A model generated the notes under the pieces. That model saw only the letters and a program-made list of their open reading frames with translations. It did not search any database and was not told where the DNA came from. This document shows, piece after piece, positions 1 through 10,854 of a stretch of 60,000 nt of DNA. Origin of the DNA: Liolophura sinensis (taxonomy: Eukaryota > Mollusca > Polyplacophora > Chitonida > Chitonidae); the NCBI RefSeq assembly GCF_032854445.1, contig NC_088295.1, forward strand, positions 19,643,385-19,703,384. Direction: 5' to 3'. A program made the position numbers and the translations under genes. Position 1 is the stretch's first letter. Every line of letters begins with the position of its first letter.

Positions 1-1830
1 CACCATAGTGCAAGCTCTTCTCCATCTTGAGCCACATCAACTTTTACACAAACATGAATTTCAGTTTTGAGAAGACAGCCCTGTTTATAAAATCTAGTCT
101 TTCCAAATGGACTTTTTAGGTTGTGCTATTGACTCTATTATCCCATGGGATAGTCCGGCGTGACACATGTAACCCCCAACAGAATGTTTCAGAAGCTGTG
201 GCTTACTGGAGTTATAGGAAACTAGACTGGCCAAACACTGTTAGAGAAAAGATAATGGTACGGTCGACAACCTGGGCTTTAAGATAGACTATCTGGGTAT
301 GTAACGCTTGGAGGCAAATAGCTGCCTATATAAGTAAACAGAAGTTTGCTGCCTAATTCTCAATACCCCTTGAATCTGTAAGAAATTGAGTGAGACAGCT
401 CTCTCTTCCTGACGTCATTGTATATTAGCGGTGTTCACTGTGATGGCTTTTGGCCTGGAAGAATCACTCCCGTGTGATACAAGAAAGCAGTCACCCCTGC
501 CTCAAAACCTCGGGCGTTTTGGCTATATTCCGTTAACTCCTCAGAAGCATGGGATTAACTTTCGGAAAGTGGATGCTGCCCGCGGACAACTTGAATGGAA
601 ACTGGCCTGGAATGAGACGCTGAGTGGATAACTATCCGTTTTTTTCTGGTCATTAGGGACAAATGTCGTCTGTTACGGCCCCGGATCCACGTCGAAATGT
701 TTGTCATCACTACCCCTAACCGGGAACTTTAGACCCATTTCACAAATCTTGGCTCGTCAAGAGGTCTTGTCGGATTTTGTATAGAAAATTGGGCATGTTT
801 GAGTTTGGAGATGATTTCATTGCCTTGCGACATTTTGCTGTCCAGCTGTCACTTTTGGCATTTCCCTAAAGATCAATATCGCTGTGCACAATTATGTACG
901 CTAAGTGCTTGCCACGGATTTTTTTTTTTTTTTTTTAAATTTTTTTATTCATTCAGAAATGTAGATGTCTGTATAGAATATGTCTCTTATGGATTTCCAT
1001 TGAAATACAACATTGATGAATCATGTCTGATCAAACCAGTCCAGGGTTGTCAGATAAACTTCCTTGATTCTCCAGTATGTATCATGCTACTATTTGTACC
1101 TTTTTCTGTTGGTTTTGCACTTTTCATTTTTTTTTAAATCACGAACAAATTAGTGTCTAAGGCATTCTGATCTCCTATACGACGGAATCAACATACACAA
1201 GCCTGTAAAACTTCCGTCATCTGGACATTATTGATTAAAGTGCCATTAAGCTGTCTGTGTTGATACTGGAGAGCAATTGTGATAGCTGTTTTTCCCTGTA
1301 GCCATAAAGCGTCACCTGCGGTCTTGACATGGATGCTTGCTTAATATCTTCACAAAATACCGCCATTCGCTGCATCGTAACCATGGAAAAAATACAACAT
1401 TGTTCTGAACTGGTAAATAATTAAGTGGAAAATCTTTCTCTGAAGTCTATATAATCAAAATTTTTGTACGAATTGGGTAAAATTGCGTAAAAATGATAAA
1501 AAATAGGACATATTATACCGGGTTGTATAATTAAAGCTCGTATAAAGTTGATCCGTTAGAAAACTCTAATAAGAACTTCGTGTATGTAATTCTTTGCTCA
1601 TCACATGCATAGGCCTACAAACAGTGGATGCCGGACGGGCACATTCAGGTAATTTTCATATATACTAATACCAGTAAGTTGTCATACAGTTATTTGTTAG
1701 AGACCTTTCAATGAAGTCAATGTATTTGCTTTTATAAGTTTTCAGATGAAAACCATTTTGGACGGTTTAGGTGTTGTCCCTGTAAAAACAGACAGAAATA
1801 GAAAAAGAAGCCGGTAATTTGGCTTGCTGT
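1..1830. other. Upstream non-coding DNA
   Basis: No gene can be supported here. A 66-codon open frame at 431-631 has fairly protein-like composition, but it has no visible splice context and I do not call it. A poly-T tract lies at about 920-937. The stretch from about 940 to 1130 is one copy of a dispersed repeat whose second copy is at 2765-2890. CpG dinucleotides are frequent (about 20 in the first 780 bases by hand count), unlike the later introns. Confidence 0.5.
940..1130 (+). repeat. Dispersed repeat, copy A
   Basis: This copy matches 2765-2890 in the same orientation. Shared blocks include TTGATGAATCATGTCTGATC, then CAGTCCA(T/G)GGTTGTCAGAT, then TTCCTTGATTCTCCAGTATG and GTTGGTTTTGCACTTTTCAT. 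Copy A has about 45 extra bases near its start and about 21 extra bases after the CCAGTATGTATC block. It begins beside a poly-T tract. The family is not recognised. It may be a decayed retroelement fragment. Confidence 0.7.
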
Positions 1831-2415
1831 CTTAAAGGTGGAGAAAATATAAAAATGACACGAAGCTTAGATGAAACGTTGCGAAAAGTTATTCCCAAGT
1901 GTGGTCTTCAATATTTTTTCAGGTTTTTCCTTAAGGAGAAAAAGACACTTGAAAATATTTTTTGTATGGTGGGTATTTGAGACCACCTTTTGATATTTAT
2001 AGTCTTTGTTTAATAATGTCATAAATGAAGATATAACACAGATTTAATAAATATTTTGCACTAGAATTTATTCTTTTCAGCTAACAAATGTATTAAACCT
2101 CAATTTGGATCATATTTATATTTTTAGTATGTTCATAAATATTATCATAATTTAGGTTAAATGCATATGTTTTTATATAAACAACAAATTTATATTCAAA
2201 TGAATTTATTAGACAAGCATCACATCCTTATTTAGAACATTATTATGCAACAACGATAATACCAAAAGTTGATCCCAAATACCCACCATAAAAAATAGTT
2301 TCAAATACCCTTTTCTCTTGAAAAAAATATATATATTTACATGTATATTAAATATCATATTTGAAAATAAGTTTTGACGCTCTTTCATCATTTTTATGTT
2401 TTCTTCTCCTTTAAA
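1831..2415. repeat. Large imperfect inverted repeat (about 585 bp)
   Basis: The left arm, about 1831-2110, is the reverse complement of the right arm, about 2135-2415. The centre is near 2123. Clear matching blocks are CTTAAAGG at 1831 against CCTTTAA at 2409, TATAAAAATGA at 1849 against the complement near 2390-2400, and ATGGTGGGTATTTG at about 1965 against CAAATACCCACCAT at about 2276. The arms are diverged with small indels. Transcribed RNA could fold into one long hairpin. It could be a foldback transposon or MITE, or an old inverted duplication. Confidence 0.75.
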
Positions 2416-4099
2416 TTATCTGAGGTTATATTCCATATAAGACTTGGATCGTTACGTGAGTGGTTTGTACATTCTGTGTAATGCAGTGCTGTTTTTTTCC
2501 TAAAACAGTATATGTGTTCAGCCGCTGACGGAACCTGTGCAGCTGGGCTGGATGCATGTATATCTTATTGACTGATCTGTCAGCTTTATGGTTACGCACC
2601 CAGAAAATATTTTCAGTAGATAATAGAGTTGATACGTAACACAGAACTCCAATTTGCAACACCTTACTACAGCTGCAATCCAAGGTTTATTGAGCGTTAT
2701 GAGCAATATTGGACTGTTCGTTGCTTTTAATATATACGTCTTCGGATTTTTTTGGTTACTTTTTTATTTATTCATTTCTATTGAAATAAAATATTGATGA
2801 ATCATGTCTGATCACACCAGTCCATGGTTGTCAGATTAACTTCCTTGATTCTCCAGTATGTATCCTGTTGGTTTTGCACTTTTCATTTTGTCAGTCTGGG
2901 TGATATGTAACTATAGATAATTTTGATATAAAAATATCATTAACTGAGGCCGTGGTTTTATTATGCGTGGCATGGCGGCTTCCTTTAATGTTTAGCATTT
3001 ATTGATTCAGGTTGAGAGTAGCTGCATTAGTGTGGAATCATTAAGCGAAGAATCTTCTAGAGCTGAAAACGTAGGTCAGTCTTATGTTTATAAATACATA
3101 TGTAACTGTGCACTTGCGCGATACAAATCACGGCTATACAGGCGGCAGTTAGTTAAGCTATTGCTGTAATTTATTACCAGTCACTGTGGAAAACCTCAAC
3201 AGCTATGGCCAATATTGACTTTCAGTGGGAATGCAGAATGTGCCATTAACCATTTAACCCGTACGACTTCGTGGCAAATATCAATTAATGCGTTGTAACG
3301 AGGTTCAGTCCAACTCTGTAAACCATATGTCCTTGATTCCCATTTCACCGGCATTCATTTGACGATGCCCAAGGGAAGGCTGAAGCCAGTAAAATAGTAT
3401 TTTGTTGAACTGAGTTTTACAGATAAAATGTTTCGTGTATCAACTGACTGAAAATCAATGCCCATTATAGCTTAAAGTTTAATTCGCCCTTCGAGAATGA
3501 AATATGTATGGTAAATTGGTGAATTACGTGTTTTTCTTCTGCACGGAATGAATCAATGATTATGACTGGACGCCACATCGGCGATATATTACAGTCATAT
3601 TTATCGTGGCGAAAACTGGCATGTATCTGGATGGGTCAACCATATGTACAGATAGGTCAGGTGTATCCACCGCTTGTGCACGTAATGTATAACTGTGTAA
3701 GGAATTGTGCAATATAGTAAGCCTATAGCCCACAATCAGGTGAGAAATCGTGTACAGTTGAAACAGTGTAGGCCACTCTAAAGTTAGTTTTAATATTACG
3801 GCAGAGGCTTATACAATATTGTGTATACCGCATAACTGTCTATATTTGCTGGGCACAACTCAGTCTTTGCCATTTTTTACAATGGCATGCAAGTGTCAGG
3901 CATGTATGCAGGAGTATACGCTTTCAGTCTCATTCATATTTTAGAGTACGTCTGTAGAACGAGTATTAAAAATGAAGCATATACCCACACAATATCGTAA
4001 ATATGTATACATTTTTTGTTCCGCATGTTTTTCCCAGTGTAAGGCTGTAGGAACTTAGAGCTGAGAATGTTCGATCGATGCTTATATTCAGGTTTTTAC
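2416..4099. other. Non-coding DNA
   Basis: Apart from the second copy of the dispersed repeat at 2765-2890, I see no gene, RNA gene or named repeat here. The open frames are short and lack splice signals. Confidence 0.5.
2765..2890 (+). repeat. Dispersed repeat, copy B
   Basis: This is the second copy of the repeat at 940-1130, in direct orientation about 1.8 kb downstream. It is shorter because of internal deletions. Like copy A it follows a T-rich stretch (2748-2773). The two copies bracket the large palindrome at 1831-2415. Confidence 0.7.
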
Positions 4100-4220
4100 T
4101 TTGCTTTTCGTATTTCACGCTAGTTCTGTAAAGCTGCTCCTCGACGGATCGCATCCACCTGAGGCGCACTTGGAAGGTCACCTGACCGTTGTTTAGCTGG
4201 ACTGTCCCGTCCAACTGGAA
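4100..4220 (-). CDS. Candidate internal exon, unidentified protein
   Basis: Read on the minus strand, a pyrimidine-rich acceptor (CTTGTCTTTCCAG) ends at 4221. It is followed in phase 0 by an open frame beginning FQLDGTVQLNNGQVTFQVRL and continuing RWMRSVEEQLYRTS. Codons favour G or C in the third position, and the composition is unlike the AT-rich surroundings. The pattern of alternating hydrophobic residues suggests beta strands followed by a short helix. Possible donors are GTGAAA after 4119 (34 codons exactly) or GTAAAA after 4100; both are weak. No partner exon was found. I do not recognise the family. If real, the exon belongs to a gene transcribed away from the plus-strand gene at 13.4 kb. 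Chance similarity to an exon remains possible. Confidence 0.35.
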
Positions 4221-5497
4221 CTGGAAAGACAAGCTGGAAGTTAGCGCAGCGGCGCAATCACCAAGCGCAGGAGTCACCCACCAATGTGGTTCTCTTAAAT
4301 GGTGGTAAAAACTTAATGGGACCTACATATACCAACAATAGATCTAACAGGAAGAGAACTTATTAAATGGAAATGCATATAAATATGTACTGGCAAAATT
4401 TCAAAGACTATACTGAGTCCAGAAGAAATCATATTCGTGTGTAACAGCCGTGGAAAAAGAATCTCACGGCTTTAGCATAAGATATAGGATCCGAGGACAT
4501 TATTGTCTGCCCGGCACAATCACGGTCGAGTTACAGAGATTTCATCCATATGTCTCGTCTGGCAGCTGGTAACTAATTAAAACTCTGGAGCAATCTGTGA
4601 TTTATAATTTCTTGTCCCCTGTACATATGATAAAGCACGAGGCTCTGTCTGGATTTGATATTCAGTGACAAGTCAACACAGCATCCAGGAGTACATACAA
4701 TATGTTAGCAAGCCTGAATATTAATATATAAGAAATGCATAGGCGCCATTACGAAGAATTGGATGGTTCCCAAATCCTAAACATCGGCCGATCCTGAAGA
4801 CTCAATTGCCGTCAAGAGGCGCCCGAGGCTTTCAATCCTTTAATTATCAACTTATAAGGAGGCATATTTGTCTCAAGGGTATAACGTGAATGGTTGGTTT
4901 TGGTGGCGTATATGCCCAGTATACAGGAACCAAATTAGGGCGTTAGGGCCGTTACCCCCCAAAATGGCGACCTTCACTAGCAGAGGCAATCTTACTGACA
5001 TCCCAATAAACCATCACCCAACGGCCTATTAACGCAACAAGTTGCGGAAATATAAAAGTGGTAAATACAGTCCCCGCTGCAAAAAGTCACCCAACAGCTG
5101 GGTATAATATTGTAGTTAATCTCGATTTATCCAACAGACTTTTCATGTATAGTGCTCCGTGTATAGCGATACTCAAAACTCCACCCTACACAGTTAAAAG
5201 TGCTGCAAACATTAACAAGTTTAGGACACCCAGTGTGTCTCCATTGCAAGACAATGAAACAAGAGCATATTTGCAAACTGCACTTATGGAAAAAATATAT
5301 ATGTATTATTCTGAACACATGCTATGTTTTAATTAAGGCTGCTGAGGAGTTTCATATTACGGAAAAGTAGCGCATGAGTCCTAAGTCTTTATGTAGAAAC
5401 AGTGTTGTCAACCCAATGAGTCTATATAATATGAGAGGGTATATGTTTAACTGAGCTTTACTTCACCTAAAACACTTCGGATTTGAACTGAAACACT
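4221..5497. other. Non-coding DNA
   Basis: I see no supported gene here. The 92-codon frame at 5058-5336 looks random in composition and is overlapped by a similar minus-strand frame. Confidence 0.5.
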
Positions 5498-5745
5498 TAC
5501 ACTCAAAAAGTAATCTGTTAAATTCAATAGAAAGTCTGTTGTTCAAGTGATTTCAAAATGTATTCTGGCAGATTATTCTGTTAAATATGGCACACCTATT
5601 CTATTAATTCAGCATAAAGATTGTACTAGACTAACGGGATGTTATGTTGAATATAACACATTCTTATGTTATAATAACAGAATACCTTCTATCATCATTC
5701 AGACGACAGAATCTCCGTTAAAATAACAGATTATTTCTTAGTGTA
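5498..5745. mobile_element. MITE-like element with long terminal inverted repeats
   Basis: The left end (5498-5523) reads TACACTCAAAAAGTAATCTG. The right end (5720-5745) is the reverse complement of TACACTAAGAAATAATCTG. Similarity between the arms continues inward for about 85 bases per side, for example GTCTGTTGTTCAAG on the left against a block containing TCTGTCGTCTGAA read on the other strand. The element is about 248 bp, AT-rich and has no coding capacity, as expected for a non-autonomous DNA transposon. A clear target-site duplication is not visible, so the exact ends are uncertain. Confidence 0.65.
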
Positions 5746-6251
5746 TCGTAAATTAAACGTTTTGACTTCAAAAGTTATGTGCCAGATGGTGACGCTATCA
5801 TTTCTAGATTTATATCCGCGGGGGCAGATTTCGTGATCTGTTGAGGCGATGGTAGGCAGAAACTTTGACCATGGGAATCACGTGTGTAATTTACCCGAGT
5901 CAGCCGATTGAATTAAACCCATCAATCGTAAGATATTACTGACAGATGCACTCCGGTGCACAGCTTTAAATTAGCTCAGTGCTTTATTATATAGGAGACA
6001 ACTGGGAAGGGATGTGGATGTGATTGTCCAAGATCTCGGATATGACAACGGCAGATCTAGCATACTTTCTCAAACGTGTTTTATTTCATGCGCCCTTTAT
6101 GTAGAGCCCTTTTTACATTTCATTTCACTCGATCTGTTGTTCGTTGATCTCTTGCGCTTATGTCATTTTAACCTGTATGTTTTCTGGGCGCTTTGTACAG
6201 ATTCTCCTCACATCAACGCTATAAGGTATATCAACGCATGTGTACTATAAC
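5746..6251. other. Non-coding DNA
   Basis: No gene can be supported. An open frame at 6014-6250 runs into the minisatellite that follows and has no splice context. Confidence 0.5.
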
Positions 6252-6413
6252 GAGTGGAAAAGCGAGTGGTACCACACTGAGTGGATAAGCGAGTGGTGCC
6301 ACACTGAGTGGATAAGCGAGTGGTACCACACTGAGTGGATAAGCGAGTGGTGCCACACTGAGTGGATAAGCGAGTGGTACCACACTGAGTGGATAAGCGA
6401 GTGGTACCACACT
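6252..6413. repeat. 27-bp minisatellite, six copies
   Basis: Six units of 27 bp, each starting GAGTGGATAAGCGAGTGGT and ending CCACACT. A variable position (GTACC or GTGCC) follows the order A, G, A, G, A, A. The first unit has AAAAGC in place of ATAAGC. The unit length is a multiple of three, so both strands stay open across it, but nothing suggests translation. Confidence 0.95.
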
Positions 6414-9234
6414 CAGTATTTAGGTTTGCGTGCACAGTTTTGCCTTTAGGGAGCAGACCTTAAAATCAGTTACCGGCTTAATGGGCTCTTTGGATGTATA
6501 GTGCACCATTGCACCGAGTTCGATGTGACATGTAGAAATAAAGCGACACAAACAGAACATTTGAAAACAGAGCAAGCTTTCGGAAGTTTCACCTATCACT
6601 AATTTGCCAAACAATGACGCAGTCATGATGACAGAAATGTCTACCAACTATGTTGAAACTTGCCTAATGCACCTTGGTAATTTCCTCCATTATCCAGGGA
6701 ATATGCGCGGAGTGGAAAGCCTATTAGGAACATCTTACTGTGAAGAGAACACGACAAAACCTGCCAGATCTGTTAACTTGGCTGAACGTAACAATTTATC
6801 TCCCTGACTGGAAATCCAAATGCGACTTTTCTTTCGAACTAAAATAATTTTATCGGATAAGAAACATCCTCGAACAGCAAGCAATATCTTCTGCTAACTT
6901 ACGCATTTACAAAACCAATCGACATAATCTGTTAATGACGTACATTGTACATACGGATGTGTGATATTCATCAAGGAGTTCTGTTACGAACTGCCTGGCG
7001 GTGGGCGAAAACATGTAGATTTTTCCTATAGCATCCTATAGCCTATTTTGTTGTCAGACGACAAATTGCGGTAAATATGCCTGACATATATTATTTACGA
7101 ATTTTGTCACCCTGGTTAATAATAAAACTAATTTTGTTTACTGACTAAAGAACATAAGAACATAAGAACACATATCGTTACGCATTAAGTCACGGTGTGT
7201 CTCCAATATTCCTGAAGTGGCCCACGTTATGCCATCATCTTTTATTCAATTATTCCTCACGCATTTTGCCACCGGTTTACATTTTGCGTAAGTAAATGAT
7301 CTACATGTAATGCGCTGTGACAGTTTTTTCAAAGATCGTTCTTTCACAACATTGTTCATCTTATAATTTTCCGTACTCCAGAGAAATATAGCTTTGCTTG
7401 ATTATCCTTAACCTAATTATGCCTTTTGTGTTAAGAAGAATGTCAAAACCTGTGTGCCAGTTTGATACATAATTTATCATGGAAAGAAGCGAAAATGAGG
7501 AATCCACAAAAACAGGCGCGAAAAAATACATCGCTCTCTAAAATGTCGCTGGCAACTGATATATTTGTTAGAGTTTTAGTGTCCACTGGCCACAGCTGTC
7601 ATGAAGATGACAAATATTCTGTGATTAACTCAAGCCGAAGAGGAGTGAGCATCGAAAGGCGACTTCCTCACATAAGGTGTTCCCTCATAAGGTGTTATTA
7701 ATTCTGTTATGCCAGCAGGATAGTGATGCCTGATTCGGCAGTTTTCCATAACACTGGATCACGACGAGAGGATTTCTGGCAACAATGCTCCTGGCATTTT
7801 TCCGAGGCTTTCATTTTCTCGTGTCTTTATCGACCATCCTTGTGTGTGATGAAAACCGCTTCGGCATTTTAAACAGCCTCCTCCTGAGGATATTGCAAAA
7901 ATCTCCAAAGCGAATTTTACATCAGCTCAAATATCTGTTAGGCGTCATACGGCACTTTTTTTGGGTCTGTATCTCTGCAGAAACCTCGCTGATTTCTTTG
8001 TTTTTAGGATTTTCACAAAATCCATTAGTCTGGGTACAGCGTTTCTTTTTTCTGCAATAAAGACAAAACAAAGCCGTTCCTGTAATGGAAGTACAACAGA
8101 GAGACACAGGGTCTGGTCTTCCGTTCGCCTGAACCTGTTTTTGTCGACAACATTGATGTGGAGAGAGAAACTGGATATTGGTGCGGAACAAACTCGATGA
8201 TCTGAATAATAATCCTTTAAGCAGAGCTATTTAAAAACGCAACTGTTAAGGGTAGAACGAAATTACCTTAGGGGATGATGCTGACGTGCTGAAACGATTG
8301 TAAAAGCTCACATAATTGCCTTGCAGAGACTGTTTGCTCTGTAGAAGCTTCATCGGAGAATAGAATCAAATAGTGACAGAATTGATGTGGACAGATTTGA
8401 GAATCGAGAGTATCTTGTCGAACTGTTCAAAAATGTACAACGAGCATAGTACTGTTCTTGTTGCTCCCCAGATTTTTTGTTCTCAATTAATACCGCCGTC
8501 GTGCTGAAAATATTTCATATCCTCCAGACGGTGTTGATGTCTTGCCTCTACGTCATATATTACGTATATGAATTCATTCCTCAGCTAAAGAAAGTAAGCA
8601 TGTAAAATTTGTCCAATTTGCGTATACACAATACTCGAAAATACACCTATCAAATGAGAACTCGATCAATAGAACGATTGTGGAGAAAAAAGGTTAGTCA
8701 AACATATACATGTATACATATTCTTCCCTTTACAGTTAGATAAATACGAAGCCACACCTAAAATGCTATATTCCGTCTCCCTACTCCCTCTCTCCGCCAT
8801 TATTCAAGGAAGCCCAAACGAAACTCACCTTTCTAAATGCTGATTGTATAGAACGAATATAAGTGGCCAATGACTACATGTCTCGGGTGCTCCGATAGCT
8901 TAGCTAAATCCGACCATCTGACCATAAATTTAAGTTGGCCGTGGAATTCAGGACACACAATATAGCCTCACGTCGGCTTTATATCTTCAAGAGAGCACAA
9001 TGCTTAATGAGGTACTTATCAGCGGCTAATCGTCATCAAAAGATAACGTATCCCCAGGTCCGACTGAAAAAACTCTTTCACGCCAAAGTGCATGCAGATA
9101 TTCAGATCTGGTAACCATAAAGCCATTATATATAAATTTATTGAAATCAGAGCAGAAGTGTTATTAACAAGCCCAGCGGATCCAGTCATAAATTAAAGCT
9201 TTAAAAACATTTAGTACATATGAAAGGAATCCAC
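6414..9234. other. Non-coding DNA
   Basis: I see no supported gene. A short AACATAAG repeat lies at about 7148-7172. Overlapping open frames at 7785-8200 on both strands are mutual shadows and resemble no family I know. Confidence 0.5.
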
Positions 9235-9325
9235 AAGTTCTTTGTCCAAGGCCGGCATCCAACCCGTGACCCGTGTTTCCCAGCGATTGAAAGACAAGTG
9301 TTATAACCACACATGATCCCAGTGT
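9235..9325 (-). mobile_element. Fragment of tRNA-derived SINE
   Basis: The segment CCAAGGCCGGCATCCAACCC followed by GTGACCCGTG and later AAGACAAGTG matches the stretch at about 12389-12455 in the other minus-strand SINE. The block GGCATCCAACCC is a degraded reverse-complement pol III B box. The 3' part of the element is missing. Confidence 0.5.
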
Positions 9326-9399
9326 ACTATTTTATTATTTGTTTGTAGAACAAATCCTTCTAAAATATTGTTTCGTTGTTCGTGAATAATGCATTTCAG

Positions 9400-10058
9400 T
9401 TAAATAATGATTAAGGTTTTTTTTTTCTTTTTATTTTAAGAAAAAGAAAGGCTTCCGGTCTGGACGACCTGGATTAATGCCATCGAAAATGTCACAGTAA
9501 AACAAAGGGCACAGCCGCTAAAAAAGTCTAAAAGAAAACTGATTCTTAAGTACTCTTTCAAAATTAAATCCATCAATCTTGTGCATCGTCTATCTGTCTG
9601 TCGACTTATAAATCTTGCTAACAAGCAATTCGTCAGAAACGAGAAAAAGGAAAGAAAAAAAACCCAAACACACACAAAGAAACGCACGCACAGCACTGAT
9701 ACAGCTGTGACAACATTTATCAAGCTTTGTCGTCGAAATAAAAACTACCTTGAGCCTTTATTTTCCCTCGTGTAGATTAATTCAGCTAGAAGAGAATTTC
9801 TTCCACAGATCTCTGTGAGTGTTTTGTAACCCGCATACATACCAGGTATCGAGCAACATGTATAAAAGTTCATATCCTGTTTCAAGAATCTGGCCTTTAT
9901 CTTGAATACATTCGTATTACACTTGATTTATTTTATTATTCTTTTTGTCTTTTGTTTTTTTTATTGGTGTTTTACGCCGTTATTACAATTGATAATTTCC
10001 AAATTCCATCATAACATGCATATACGTCAGCATAGTACTACTTTTCTGTCGTCTATAA
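9400..10058. other. Non-coding DNA with a SINE-tail remnant
   Basis: A T-rich tract lies at about 9416-9437. At about 9960-10000 the run TTGGTGTTTTACGCCGTTAT, followed by ATAATTTCC, looks like a decayed minus-strand copy of the SINE 3' domain seen elsewhere in the window. No gene is supported. Confidence 0.4.
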
Positions 10059-10352
10059 GTGAGTGAATGAGTGCTTGGGGTTTAACGTCGTACTCAACAA
10101 GTTTTCAGTCATATGACAACGAAGGAATCCTTAGGATATATGTAATGTGCCTTATTGTAACAGGACAGCTCTCCGCCGCTCTTTTATCTAATGCTGCTTC
10201 ACTGAGACGACTTACCGAAGGCAAGTAAGACGCTCCTCAGCGTTATACTGATACGGGTCAACCAGTCGTTGCACTATCCCCTTCATGCTGAACGCCAAGC
10301 GAGGAAGCGGATGAAAGTGTGATATCCGGGCCGGTATCGTCGTCTTTAAGGG
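10059..10352 (-). mobile_element. SINE-like element with CTCACTCA-type tail
   Basis: It begins GTGAGTGAATGAGTGCTTGG, then GTTTAACGTCGTACTCAACA, which read on the minus strand is a 3' domain plus ACTCACTC tail. The body continues with a block at about 10120-10230 that recurs almost unchanged at 10630-10742. The stretch 10230-10352 is absent from the second copy. I believe this family is common in bivalve genomes, but that is from memory and unchecked. Confidence 0.65.
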
Positions 10353-10571
10353 GATCAGTTTTACAACTAAAAATCTAGCAAGATTATAGATTTAGCGTCT
10401 ATATCTTGAAATAAAAGACTCATGCAGCACGGCATCATTGTAGTATTCATTGCCGTCTGTTAGGCATACAGCATGAAACCCACCGTGATAACTACAGCAG
10501 CTCTAACCCCGTCTTCTCACGCCAACAAAACATTATCCACGACTCTTATTTTGACTGCTTTATCTTGTCAC

Positions 10572-10742
10572 TGATTGAGTGCTTGGGGTTTAACGTCGTA
10601 CTCAACAATTTTTCAGCCATATGACGAAGAAGGAATCCTTAGGGTGCATGTACGTGTAATGTGCCTCCTTGTTGCAGGACGGATTTCCACCGCTCTTTTA
10701 TCTAGTGCTGCTTCACTGAGACGACTTACCGAAAGCAAGTAA
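10572..10742 (-). mobile_element. Left half of a chimeric SINE
   Basis: This half matches 10066-10228 of the preceding element, from the GAGTGCTTGGGG block through CTTACCGAAAGCAAGTAAG. At about 10743 the similarity stops and a different family begins. Confidence 0.65.
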
Positions 10743-10854
10743 GATGATCGTAGGTTCCCACCAGATTCTGTCCGATTATTCCTCCCACCCTGATGCTGGC
10801 TGCCGTCGTTTAAGGGAAATAGTATGGTGTAAAACACCACTCAAATAAATAAAT
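10743..10854 (+). mobile_element. Right half of a chimeric SINE
   Basis: From about 10743 the sequence matches the 3' half of the AATAAATA-tailed SINE seen at 27281-27540, in plus orientation. Shared blocks include GATCGTAGGTT, TTCCTCCCACC, TGATGCTGGCTGCCGTCGT and the tail GTGTAAAACACCACTCAAAT, then AAATAAAT. About 13 bases of the usual CTTGAGTACGG region are missing. The two halves therefore point away from a shared junction. Confidence 0.65.

Noticed and set aside
431-631. 66-codon plus-strand open frame with protein-like composition
   Set aside because: No acceptor, donor or family resemblance could be tied to it, and one such frame is expected by chance in CpG-rich DNA.
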